Of a stretch of DNA of 64,000 nt, positions 23,074-35,008 are shown one piece after another; the stretch's first letter is position 1, and each line of letters begins with the position of its first letter. Position numbers and translations under genes: made by a program. Source of the DNA: Hydractinia symbiolongicarpus (taxonomy: Eukaryota; Cnidaria; Hydrozoa; Anthoathecata; Hydractiniidae); NCBI RefSeq assembly GCF_029227915.1, contig NC_079888.1, positions 3,051,001 to 3,115,000 on the forward strand, given 5' to 3'. The notes beneath the pieces are model-generated. The model was not told the DNA's origin and searched no databases. It saw only the letters and a list, made by a program, of their open reading frames with translations.

Positions 23074-25011
23074 AATCGACAAGATAATTTCCTAAACTGT
23101 TTTATTATGATAAAGATAATATGAAATTGGAGAAAAAAGGTAACCAGGGTTCTTACAATCTAACTTGTGTAAGTTAAAGATTTGCACCAGTTTGCACATT
23201 TAATATTAATATTTTATTTTTTATTAATATTATGATTATTATGTATGTATTACGTTGACTTATTGTGTTATTATTAATATTTCATTTTTTATTAATTTTA
23301 GTATGCAAATTGACTGGAGAAGTTATATAGTATATATATAAGGTTTACAAATAAAAAGTGGTTAAAATTTTAAAATAATTTTCAACTTCATTAAAAAGAT
23401 ATAATGCTTCGAATTTTAAATTTCTGACCGAGGACAACAGGATAAAATATTATTCATGCTATAATTTCGTTATTATGTCTCCTTTATGCAAGTTTTTTTT
23501 ATATTAATGCTCATGCTTTTTTTTTGTCTTTCTATCAATACTGCAACCCTCTTTCCAGTTTTTTTATATGATAATACTAACTCTTTTATTTCAGGAATTT
23601 CAAATTATTCATTGTGTTAAGTTTGTTTGAGTTTTTAGTGTACTTTATTCAGAGAAACTTTTGCAAACAAAACACAATTTTTGTGATTTTTAGCCCTGAA
23701 AAAACAATTCGTGAAAGCGTACTAATTTTTTTAAGTGTTAAAACTTTCCTAAAGGCTTTGCCCTTAAATAATAGTCAAATTTTTCTCAAAATACACGTAT
23801 TTACATGGACCTTTAAACAGTATTCAACAACAGTTTCTGGCCAAAAGGTCAAAACGATCTTTAAAAAATATATACCATAGAACTCTATAATATTAATATC
23901 ATTTTGCAGAGATCACTTTAAGGAGACAAAAAATATAAGTTGTTGATTTACTTATTTCTGACATAATATGGTGTAAATAAAAAAAAGATCCATCCACTGT
24001 GGGACCTTAAATTGCAAACATTGAGCTTCATTTGTGGAAGCTTTCTAGTTTCAGATATGGCAAAAGTTTTTCTCCTAAATCTTTCCATTCATGAAAGTTT
24101 ATCCCAGTTGCTTAACAAGTTGTGGTTTTTAACAATGTCCTCGACTAAATATATTTTTAAAAATAAAGCAAATTTTAATTATTTGCATAAATCTATTTTG
24201 GACATTTTTGCCATTTGTATTTTTTGGACAAGGATAACTCGTTAACCAGGCTCTAGACAAAAAGTATTTTGAAATAGTATAGAACAGGGAAAATATATAT
24301 GGTAAATTATATCTATATCCCTCAGATGAAGGGATGCAGATTTGCAGTTTCTTTATTTTTATTCTTATTTTAAGTAATATCATTTTTCTTATTTGTTATG
24401 AAATATATTCTGTTTATATGTTTATCTTATTATTATTTCTGCATCCTCCTTATTATTTATTATAGTCCACATAGATGGCATATATATTCCAAAAAATTTG
24501 ACAAGATTTCAATAACAAAACAATTTTTAATTTAGCGCATTGGTCATTTTTGAAAAGTTTTTTAAAAAAATTGTTCACGCAGTACCGCTTCCATTCGAGA
24601 AGAATGCCTATTAGCCTTTATGCATAGAGAAGTTATTTATTTTTCACTGTGACACTGTAAAAACCATTGCTAAGTAATCGCAGAAGGTAAAAAAAGGACC
24701 GTGTTATAGGACCGTGTTATAATTGTGCACAAAAACCTTTCTTTATCCGATTTAGTATTTCCTGTCTTGTTTTCAAAAGGGAGTTCAGAATTACAGAAAT
24801 GTGGAAATTTTTATATTAGATTGTATTTTTTTTGTCGTACAATTTTTCAGCATTTATATAAAATAAGGATTTTAACTATGTAAACTTGAAAATGAAAGGC
24901 AAAACCCATGGCACACCATGCACATGGCACACTAATGTCAATCACACTAATTCCTACTGAGACAAACTGTTCAAAACCTTTTTCATTTTATGGCATTGTT
25001 TTTTATTTTAG
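23074..25011. other. ELAV 3' UTR and AT-rich intergenic region
   Basis: Very AT-rich, with ATTATTAATATT-type runs that fit a 3' UTR up to about 23.4 kb. The remainder has no supported gene. A 13-bp GGACCGTGTTATA duplication lies near 24697-24722. A 5' non-coding exon of the following gene may lie here, because its ATG sits directly after a TTTTATTTTAG acceptor-like sequence. Confidence 0.5.
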
Positions 25012-25761
25012 ATGAGTATTTTTGTTTATTCTGGTGATGGAACCCAGCGAGTCGACGAGCTGTATGATTCGTTAAAAGATGGGTTGAAGCAGTTAAAAAT
25101 GAACCATGATGTCAAGCTCATCAATGCTGCCGATATTCAAAGTTGCTTACGGCAACCATCAGCAAAGTTATTTGTTCTTCCTGGTGGGCGGGACATGCCA
25201 TACGTTCGAGACATTTCAGAAGATGCTATTGACTGCATTAACGAGTTCATCTTAGGCGGAGGCTCCTTTTTAGGGTTATGTGCAGGCGCGTATTTCTCCT
25301 GCAGTTATGTATCCTTTGAGGAAGGAAAACCACTTGAAGTGAAGGGACATCGGGAACTTAAACTTTTTAAAGGTACAGGAAAGGGGTCTGTATATCCCGG
25401 ATTTATGTACAATTCCACAAAAGGATCTCGAATAGCAACTTTGCAATGCGAAGGAAAACTAAAAGAATCGCTTGGTATGACGTCATATGCTTATTTTAAC
25501 GGTGGCTGCGAGTTTATACCTGATAATGAAGAAACAAATTACGTTACCTTGGCTACCTATCACGACACTGCAAGCAAAAAAGCTATTGTCGAAGTTCCGG
25601 GAGGTAAAGGCAAAGTAATATTATCTGGTGTGCACCCAGAGATGGATGTTGAGTATTTGAAAGCAACAGAGTATACTTCTGGACAATGGGAGGACATGAA
25701 CAAATATAACGCAGAGCAGAGAAAACTGTTTGTATGGTGTTTGAAATATTTATTGGAATAG
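25012..25761 (+). CDS. stand-alone BPL_N-type (type-1 glutamine amidotransferase-like) protein
   Basis: A 249-residue single-exon CDS matching the family represented by the N-terminal, non-catalytic region of fungal biotin-protein ligases and by stand-alone microbial proteins. The start MSIFVYSGDGT is followed by an Asp/Glu-rich helix. FVLPGGRDMPYV lies at about residues 54-65. The nucleophile-elbow motif GGGSFLGLCAGAYFSC puts Cys90 where class-I amidotransferase-like folds carry their reactive cysteine. A later GGKGKVILSGVHPE near residues 197-210 places a Gly-Val-His-Pro-Glu where related folds place the His-x-Glu of the triad. No biotin-ligase catalytic domain is attached. The ATG immediately follows a polypyrimidine-AG, so an upstream non-coding exon is likely. 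The substrate is unknown. AATAAA overlaps about 25767. Confidence 0.82.
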   Translation: MSIFVYSGDGTQRVDELYDSLKDGLKQLKMNHDVKLINAADIQSCLRQPSAKLFVLPGGRDMPYVRDISEDAIDCINEFILGGGSFLGLCAGAYFSCSYVSFEEGKPLEVKGHRELKLFKGTGKGSVYPGFMYNSTKGSRIATLQCEGKLKESLGMTSYAYFNGGCEFIPDNEETNYVTLATYHDTASKKAIVEVPGGKGKVILSGVHPEMDVEYLKATEYTSGQWEDMNKYNAEQRKLFVWCLKYLLE

Positions 25762-27811
25762 GTGAAATAAATAAGACTTTTCCTGTAGCATAAATATCAA
25801 GCAAAACATAAACTAACTCGGAAGTCCTTTAAAGACCTTTGTGTTAGCGAAACAGGAAATGCGCGGAACAACATTAACGAATTTGGATGCTAGCGAATAG
25901 CCATCTTAAAAAGAACGCGGAACAAATAGTTTTAGCAGAACATGAAACTAATGAAAAATGAATTAAAATTATTTTGTTGGAGAAACATAGGACTTCTACG
26001 AAATAAATTATTGAAGCTTTATATGAGCGAACATAAAACTGATGAGTAAAATTTTTATTACATCAGGAAAAACAAATTTACCAAACTAGTAGTACTCTAC
26101 TAAACCAGCGGGGGAAAATATATTTGCGAAAGCTAAAAGCAAAAGTACCCTATTAACTTACTCCGAAGCTGACTAACTGAATGAAATTTTCGCCAGGAAA
26201 AACATTTTGCACCGGCAAATGAGTTAAATACAAGATTTAAAGGTTTACCCTTTTTTAATTATTTTAGGTTCTGTTACTCATTTAAAATTGGAACCAAGGG
26301 AATTAATTTTAGCCAAAACTAAATTTCGCGAAGTTAGCAAGCAAATATTGGCGAGAATTAAATTCGATAACATGTTTTTCTTTCAATTTTTACTGTCTAT
26401 CTATCGTTTTTGGGAGACATAAATATGCTAGTGTGCGAGACAAAGGCTTACAATGAAAATACACATACACTTTGTTCCGACGAATTTTGATGACGGGCGA
26501 AACCGTGAGCTTTGATAACGTTATAAAATGATATCTGGTTCTAAGGATGCACGGTACAGCTGCCTGTTACACGGGTGATAATCTGAGAACCGAAACAAAA
26601 AAAAAACAGGCTAAGCAACGTGGAATAACTTTATTCAACTTTTCATAGGTTGATTTCGTGCTAAAAATGCACGAAAATACCCCTTATAATTGTAGTAAAA
26701 TCACTGCTTTAAGAAGATGAACGAAATGGCGATGTCCGGTAGGTGTATGAAAGTTGATATTCGGTGGAACGGGATATGACAGGATAAAACAGGAAAACCC
26801 ACCCGTCTTCTTCAAGCATTGCATCTCAATTTTTTTTTGCTCCATATTTAATTTCATTACCTTATGCTAACATGCGAACAAGGATACACGAAATACTGAT
26901 GCAGAAAATACGATGGGTGAATTCACATGGCATTCTCTCCTGGTCAACGACTAACGTAAAAATATTATTGACAAAATGTGGTGCCAGCCAGAAATTTTAA
27001 TAATCCTAAAGTCTGTTTCTAACAAAATTTAGAAAATATTACAAAGTATGTATTTATAGCGGCGTTGGGAAGTGTTCGATGGCAGAAAAAAGGCGTTCCT
27101 TGTACTTCATATGAAGTGAAAGCATCTACTACAAATGTTACTCAGCTTGGCAGATGTGTTTTGATAACCGGTTCGTGCTTAAGATAAAAAATTAGTTTCC
27201 AGGTCTTCAAACGTGCGCGGTTGCAACTGTGACAACAAACGATCCAATTCCAACCTTGCCCCAAGGGCGATTCTCACAATTCTTAACATTCAAAATGAAA
27301 ATAGTAATAAGCGTACAACATGTACCAATTTTCTTTTTGACTTTCCAGAAGCTAACTAAAAATGGGAGAAAGTCACCAATTTCTACGGTGTGTTTAAAAG
27401 TTATTACGAGAAGTCGGGAGGGGAGGCTGTTTTAGCTGGAGTCCGAATTATAAAGTTAAGATACCCTGAGAACGAGTTTGGTTAGTTAGACGGAAGAAAA
27501 AAATAGCTAGCCACAACAAAACGGGTGTTGACAGAAAATTAAACGCTTCTTAATATCCTATTCATTTGAGTTTTCGCTGCCCTCAAACCAATGATAACCA
27601 ACATTAAAGATACAAGAGTACAATACAGTATTTTTTGTATATTCTTTCTGTTTTGTTCTACAACATTTTCCAGTTGTAAATTTGTTTGTTGCACCCGTCT
27701 AGCAGCCTGACGACGTCAATAAATACTTCGCCCATAAAATATAAAATACTCATAATGCTACCAGCATAGAAGTTCTAAGTCGAATCGTAGAAGGAATGCT
27801 ATATCTTTAAC
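25762..27811. other. intergenic with degenerate GCGAA-rich dispersed repeats
   Basis: From about 25840 to 26380, short phrases such as TTAGCGAA, TTCGCGAAG, GCGAGAATT and GCGGAACAA recur, a texture also seen at 29820-30110. This suggests fragments of a dispersed repeat family. No gene is supported; the ORF at 27229-27435 lacks features. Confidence 0.45.
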
Positions 27812-29262
27812 ATGGATAAGAATGCATTTGTGATAGCGTTGTGTTTGTTGATAAGTTTTTCCGAAACTAAACTGTTAATTTCGTTTGGTCATACCGTTGG
27901 AGATGTTAAGGACGAATATGTTGGTAATATTTCGAACACCAGTGAAATCAAGTTGCGCTCGCCATTTCCATTTGGAAATGATAACTGGATTCGTGCATTT
28001 TCGGTGAGTAATGCTCGAAAGAGATTTCTGCATTAAGTGTTTTCATATTGAAGTTTAAAGAGAATAGAACGGAAAACAAGAAATTATGATCAGTTTCATT
28101 TTACTTTTTTGGGGGGCTGTAGAAAGATGAAGGTTTTGGTCAAGAAAGTATATTGCTGCTAGCAATAATACACTGTTGTTGTAGTTAAAAACTTAGAAAT
28201 AATATACACAATTCTCTTTTTGTATCAGCCGCTATACTTTTTCACTTGCTTGCTAATTCTGTTTGGATTTTGTCACAGGTCAGCCCAAACGGTAAAATAG
28301 TTACAGCCTCTGGTATTAACATCGAGGCGTACTGGAAAACATTTAATAGAGACCATACAAGTATTGAAGTATTTCGTCGAACCTCCCTTTCTGCAGAAGA
28401 TCTTAAGAAACTGAGTAGGACGGTGTCAGGTGAAAAAGGGGAAGAAAACCCACTTTTAACATTTGTGGTGACTTGGATAAAGAAAAAGAAGAATATGTCA
28501 AAGGTTAGATTGAAACATTTTAGATAAGCAGATGACCATCCTTTTTGTTTTCTTACCATTGAAAATACAATAATTCCTCAATGTCCTTAAGGAAATTGTG
28601 CAATTATACGTTTAAAAGCAGGTATAGAAATGTTATAAATTCTGTGAAATGTTAGCTGTTTTGGGCGTTTATTTTGCTTGGCAATTCGTCTAGTAATTGT
28701 GGCTTAGTTTACAGAAAAACAAAGAAACCCTTTTTTAGTTTTTCTTATAATATTGAACTCGTGTTTGGACGAAAAAAAACCTTCCTACTTGATCTAAGAA
28801 ATATGTGCAGAATGTCCCTCCCCCTCTACCCGCCCCCTCCCTCCTCTACCTACTCCCCCCCCCCTCTAACCGCTCCCCTACAAGTACACGCTTTAATTAC
28901 AGCCTGTATAAACTTCTTCTGAAACATGTGATTTTAAAATTATAAAATTCGGCAAAACATAGGAACAGGGGTTAAGACTGAATTTCTCGGGGAACATCGA
29001 CCTTTATTCCATCAGAGAAAGCGTTCCAAGTTAAAACATGAGTTTCATCATCTTTAAATTGAAGATTGCACACATCGAATGACGTTAACTTTGTCATTTG
29101 TAACTGATTGTATTTTGTTTGCATTTTACGTCTTTATGTCTTTGTAAAAAAAGTATTTTTTTTACACAGGATAACTTTCAAGTAATTTTGACAAGCAATG
29201 GAATACAGTCATATATTATATACGGTTATGGCAATTTGCAAAAGCACAAACAAAAAATCGAG
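27812..29262 (+). CDS. secreted NIDO-domain protein, first three coding exons (3' end uncertain)
   Basis: Exons 27812-28003, 28279-28503 and 29170-29262 join in phase 0 at consensus sites (TCG|GTGAGT, CACAG|GTC, AAG|GTTAGA, ACACAG|GAT). Exon 1 encodes a signal peptide (MDKNAFVIALCLLISFSETK) and the start of an extracellular domain (LRSPFPFGNDNWI). Exons 2-3 continue with ITASGxNIEAYW-like spacing, LLTFVVTWIKKKKNMSK and DNFQVILTSNGIQSYIIYGY. The last string matches the NIDO consensus NTFQAVL.TDG.xSFxxFxYG found in nidogen, tectorin, mucin-4 and SNED1. A GTATAT donor follows exon 3. Alternatively the frame reads on to 29508 and ends after a hydrophobic segment (FPLFFLLCGIAMILF). I found no convincing fourth exon, so the gene is partial or the protein is short. 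Confidence 0.72.
28820..28880 (+). repeat. C-rich polypyrimidine tract
   Basis: A run of CCCTC/CCCCCT with very few purines in the second NIDO-gene intron, strikingly C-rich in an AT-rich window. A similar tract lies at 62149-62175. Confidence 0.7.
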
Positions 29263-29508
29263 GTATATACTTTTAGGGACATTTTGTGTTATTTTGTTGG
29301 GATTTCAACGAATAAAGAGTTTCAATTGAGTATTAAAGGGGCTACGAAATGGCTGTTGGTTTTCGACTTTCCCCACCCTTTCCCCCTCTTTTTTTTGCTA
29401 TGTGGCATAGCTATGATACTTTTTGAGTTTTCGTATTTATCTATTAGAAACCTGCCTACCAAATATTTAGGTCACATACCTCCCAGAGCATTAGATATTG
29501 GACACTAG

Positions 29509-30690
29509 CCCCTAAATTTCTATGAGGTCCTCAAGATCCGTAAAATATAATAACTTTCGCTACGATGATACTTGAAACTTGTGACTAACAACATAACTTT
29601 CTTTTATTAACAAAAATCATTATAGAAAGTTTTCACACGTGGTTAACAGGATTTTTTCGGATTTTACCCAAAAATCAGGAAAAAATTGCATTTTCGGGCA
29701 ATACGAAATATGAAAAAACGGAAGATATGTTGTTAAGCAACTTTTATTTGGCTATCAGAAACTTCAAACAGAATTTTAAAATTTAGATCTAGTAATTCAT
29801 TTCTAAGCAGAAATGATATTACTTCAAAGAAAGTAACTTTAGCGAAAGAAATTTGTGGCCCCAATCGCGAAAGTTTATTCCCGCAAAATATGTTGACACT
29901 TAATCCTCACAAATTTTTTTGCTGTGTAGCTAATTTCTTTTGTAGAAACATGTACTTCACTGAAAGACAAGAAACGAAAATAGGACAAATGCTGTCGACA
30001 CCACCGCCCATCGCAAAAGGTAATTCTCACGAAAAAATTATAGAAATGACAGATCGCGAAAGTTTTTCCCGCGAAAATAATTGAAGGGTGTCATTCGCTA
30101 AAGTTTTTTCCCTTGATTTGGCGTTTTTTGACTCGCGCACTTGGTATAAATTATGTCTGTCATATGAAAATTAAAATCCATGCCTTAAATGATTGCTATC
30201 AGCATTACTTCTTGCTGACGTCAGCATATTTTTAAAAAGAAGATCTATTGTTCGACAGACATTTTTATGAATATTTGTTTAAAATTATTCAAATAAAGTA
30301 TTATTTTGATACTTTAATGACATTCAACTATTTAATCACTATTTATCGATTTACTCAGGTGCCAATTAGACAAAAAGTCCGAAACGGTTGATTCACTTTT
30401 TTAATGAGATATTTCGTGTATTTTTGGTTGTAAAGAAACTTTTTTTACTACTTTGAATCAAAATAAACAATTTCACTGGGCGCTAAAATCACAAAAAAAC
30501 TGATAAAAGAATAGGGCGTAAATGGGTGTGACTGCAGAAAAACATTAACGCCCCAGGGCGTTTTTTTACCTTGAATTCCAAAATGAAAAAAATGAGCTAC
30601 TAAAAAATTCAGGGTTGTTGGGTTAGCTAATCCTTAAGTATGCTAGGTAGAGCTTGCATTGACGTAAAATAAATGGAAAGGTGATACGAT
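29509..30690. other. no supported gene; dispersed-repeat fragments
   Basis: Short phrases GCGAAAGTTT and CCCGCGAAAAT recur at 29840-30110 in the style of the repeats near 26 kb. The ORF at 29890-30084 is built from them and is not considered a gene, although a weak acceptor (TTTTGTAG) and donor (AAAAG|GTAATT) bracket 29945-30019. Confidence 0.4.
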
Positions 30691-31285
30691 ATGTATGTTT
30701 TGTATGTTCAACGATTGTGTTTAATATGCATTGAAAAATACAAAGTGATCTCTTTTACTAAAGTTGTGAAGTTCTTAGCACTCGGTTCCTTTCGCCTAAA
30801 ATGCATGGCAAAATCAAATGTGTGTAAAAAAGTGTATCCAAAAAGACGTCGAAACATCGTACAAAGAATTTATTATAAATTGTCTGTGCAGGAAAGGTGT
30901 CATCCTCTGTTTAAACACATTAGATATTTTAGAGACACTTTGATCTAAACACTGAAGCCGACGATAACGCCAACGATGTAAGTGATGTAGATTTTCACCA
31001 TACCAAACATTCTGGAAGAGAAATAATAAAAGTAGATCCCGAACATCGCGATAACTTCGATGACACCTTATCCGACAGCGAGATTGAGGCGAAAAAATCC
31101 AATACACGAAGAAAGATGTTTTCAAGTAGTGAAATCAAAGAGTTGCAAGCAAAATGTGCTAAATAATAAGATTTAGGCCAATTACAGAGTATAGAGTTTT
31201 AGATAACTTGGAAGGTTCCGAATTGCTAGAAAAATACTCATTTGCTCAACTGCGTACAAGACTTACTTACGAAAGGAAACAATAA
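30691..31285 (+). pseudogene. decayed ORF cluster of unknown origin
   Basis: Three same-strand open segments follow one another in different frames. The first is 30691-30948 (ATG start, basic, containing VCKKVYPKRRRNIVQRIYYK). The second is 30933-31166, strongly acidic with DDNANDVSDVDF and FDDTLSDSEIE. The third is about 31163-31285, ending LRTRLTYERKQ. The basic-acidic alternation and short overlaps look like one former protein of about 200 residues interrupted by two frameshifts, or separate exons. I do not recognise the family; a mobile-element gene is possible. Confidence 0.35.
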
Positions 31286-32281
31286 GTTCTTTCCACATTT
31301 AGGTCCAGTTCAGTTTGCGTCACATACTATTCAAATAGTAACGATAAAAAACTAATGCTTTTTATGTTTACCCCTGTTTAAAAAATATTTTGTTTTAGTG
31401 GCTTTGTGGTACAAATAATTTTTGTTGCAACAACGCTTATTTATTTCATTAACCGTTGAATCTCAATTATCTTTTCAATTGTAAACGAACCCCAATACTT
31501 TCCGTATGCTCTTAACGTACTTTATTAAAATTATAGGGCTGGCGTTAATTACGTGGTGTAGCTATTATTTTTATTTGTAAATAGACAAACCAATTCTCTC
31601 TTTTTTAAATAAAAATTTTTTTTAGAAAAACAAGTTGGTTGCACCGCTAGCCCTTTCTTCTATGCAATTCATTTTTCTTTCGCATTGTTTTTCGCCATTT
31701 TCCCACCAAATAACGAAGTTTATTCTTTATGAAAAAGTCCATAACTCCTGAAAAAATCGCAAACTATTCATCCACTAAAGAGCCTACAACTGCTATATTT
31801 AAAAACAAAATTTTCTTTTGAAACAGTGTTCCTGTGACCTCCTGAAAACCAATACCTGAATAAGTACAATGGTCTATTAGAATCACACATCACAAATCAA
31901 GATAGGTGACACTTATATATGTCTGTTGTATTTATGTTTCCTGCATAATTTTTGAAAAAAAGAAAAATGATTTTTAAACTTGCTGAAAGCGGTACTTAGG
32001 TCACAAAAAATGAGTTTTTAATGCCATCATCATTTCGGCATACTTTTTTTTGCTGTGCTAATCTTTATCTAAAAAATCATTTTCAAATATTTCGACCAAT
32101 TAGTGTTTAAAGCGATACTTAGGTGAAAAAAACACATTTTTTTGTTTAATATTCCAAATTATGTCGAAAGCAGACATTAAGTCAGATCCAGAAACAATTC
32201 AGGGCACAATTTTGTACTTCACAATCTGTCAAAATTAACCTTTTGAAATGGATGACGGAGAGGTCTTATTATCACAACAGG
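31286..32281. other. no gene seen
   Basis: AT-rich sequence with two similar phrases near 31975-32000 and 32105-32130 (AAAGCGGTACTTAGGTCACAAAAAA and a variant), a weak direct repeat. Confidence 0.4.
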
Positions 32282-32356
32282 TTAGAATACTACTACTTTA
32301 TGTTAGAATAGTACTACTAAAAGGTAGAATAGTACTACTATGTTAGAATAGTACTA

Positions 32357-32358
<2 letters not shown>
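32282..32358. repeat. short tandem repeat GTTAGAATAGTACTACTA
   Basis: Four imperfect copies of an 18-23-bp unit directly precede the (TAA)n array. Confidence 0.8.
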
Positions 32359-32680
<322 letters not shown>

Positions 32681-33599
32681 TTGATATTTGGATAACATTT
32701 CTTAATCACAAATCATCAACCAAAATGTCAATCATCTTCTCCGGAGGTGTACTTCATGTTCCGTTTCAAGCAACTGTCAGTGTGGGATATTTAGTTTGGT
32801 GGTCCATATTTCTTAGAATTCACTGCAACATTTATTTTACCCATCATTGAGTTGCGTGAACAGATGTAAGAATGACATTCTACTTACCTAGTGGTAAATT
32901 AAAATGGACAGGATTTGGTAATCAGAATTCATTCCAAATTATAAAGGTTATAAAATAAAATTAAACGGAATGATTGAATGAGCCAAGTTGATTACCATAT
33001 TGGACATAAACTCGTGAAAATACAACTAAAAAACCATGTATAAAATCCACGTCTAAAACAGACGCGGTAAAAATACATATTACTGCGCTTTTCTCAAATA
33101 TTATTCATCAAGTAATAATAGGTCGAAAGGAAGGAACAATTTTTGATTCCTTTATATAATAAAACGCATTTGGAAAACAGGAAGATTCTCTGCAAATTAC
33201 GTCTTAACACCACGATTATCATAGAAATATCATGCTATAAATTGTCTTGTTTGTAAATTCCACAAAGATTAAGTTTCTCTGTCAGCAGTTACATGATGTC
33301 GTAAGCAATACAATCAGACCACGGTATGTTCAACGTTTAAGTCATAGAAACCACGTAACTTTACCACTAATTGTGATTTTTCTTAATAATTAAGGTCGGC
33401 TTTATAATTACCACCAATGATGTCTCGTGATAGCTAGTCCTGCAATGTTACAAAAACAGAAGGGAACTTCGTCCAAATGTTTTTGCCCCCAAAAAGAATT
33501 TACACCATTATGAAAGGGGCATTCTTCACTTTCTTTTTATCATCAAATTTATAACAAAAGTTTATCTTTAAAGCAAATGACACGAAGAAGAAGAGGGAG

Positions 33600-35008
33600 A
33601 AAAAGAAATTTTCACGTCGTACAGTCATACCACTTTTCATTGTCATCACACAGGTTAGCCAACGTTACTTGAGATTGCCCGGCGTACTACAATAACTTCA
33701 GAACTAACGTTTGTATAAATTTGAGATTATCGGTTGAAATAATCTAACAAGTAATTCGATGAATCTTTTCGTTGAATTAAGTAATTTAAATCAGCCTTTC
33801 AATAATGATTGTTTTTTCGTCTTATTTTTCCAATTTTTTTTCTCATTCTTTAATGATCTTTTTATAATGACACTAATTTTCTTCACGATAGGCACATTTA
33901 AACCCTAACCACAAAAACTCAGTATCATTAATTCGTATTCTATGCTAATCAATGATTTAATAAGAGCTTGTTAAGACTTGAGTCTTTTAAATGTGACGAA
34001 ATGCGGGATTTTTGTTACAAATAAAATGTGTTACTTTATCTGTTTTTAAACTAACCTTCCCGTGTAACTATTCACCGTATTAACTCTAAATACATTTCAA
34101 ATAGGTAAAATGTAAAATTCTATGTTAGTACAAAGTTGGAATCCACAAAAAACATGCAATGGAATACACTGTAAAAATTTGTAAGCGGGGTGACAACTTT
34201 CACGTGGATGTAAATAAACGTACTGGAAAAGTTACCAATGACGAAGTATTTCATAGAAAAAAATTTCTAACAAAAAAAGCCTATCAAAGCAAGTCATGGC
34301 CTCTTGACAAAATTGAGAATTCAAAAATTAAGCATTCACTACATCGTGACAAAAAATACCTAAAAAAGATAATTGTGCAAGTTGCCCTTCTCCAACACTG
34401 GAAAGAGTCGATGACTTCACTGAGAATCATCTTCATATTTATACTTGATCATTTACTTGCTCACTCCATCAATTACTTTATCATATAATAATTTTCAGTT
34501 AAACTAATGGGTACACAGAAAGATGATGAAGAGGAAATGTGTTATCTCCCAGAACGTTACGAAAATAAACATTTCTTCCAAAACTAACGTTAAAATAGTG
34601 ACCAATAAACAAGCACGGTGTCCGAAGGGGATGGGTAAATGTGACTGAAATAACACCGTCCAAATACTATGAAATGTTTTGGATTTGTCACATTCACATA
34701 TAAACTACAAATGATTCGCCTGAAGGCAAGCAGCACTGGCGTGTTAAAAACACGCGAGGCTTACAAACGCATTTGTTATTGCCCTCCCACATTTACTTCC
34801 TATGGCTAAAGCAACCCTTCGCCAATAAAGCAAAAAATCTTTCTATAAAAACAAAGTTAATATTAAAGCAACCCCATCAATCCTTAATACCATGTGAGAA
34901 CAAGCCGCGAATGAAAAAGTTTTGACATGGTTTCAAAATTGTACGTTGCGGTAACTGTGCTAGGTGGTCTTCTATAAAACCTTTTCAGTGCTCTCCAGTG
35001 TCCGTTAT
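33600..35008 (+). pseudogene. decayed outer copy of the CP-repeat secreted-protein gene, left arm
   Basis: A leader-exon relic ends with CACAG|GTTAGC at 33653, but the ATG is gone. Exon-2 homology starts at 34129 (YKVGIHKK-like) and continues through KRGDNFHVDVNKRTGKV, closely related to residues 41-57 of the intact gene. The acceptor region is deleted. The frame is lost at about 34375, and the first C-P-x4-C repeat is partly deleted; the region corresponding to repeats two and three is still visible to about 34800. The ORF 34159-34488 is the surviving open part. A mirrored copy lies at 59311-60190. Confidence 0.75.
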
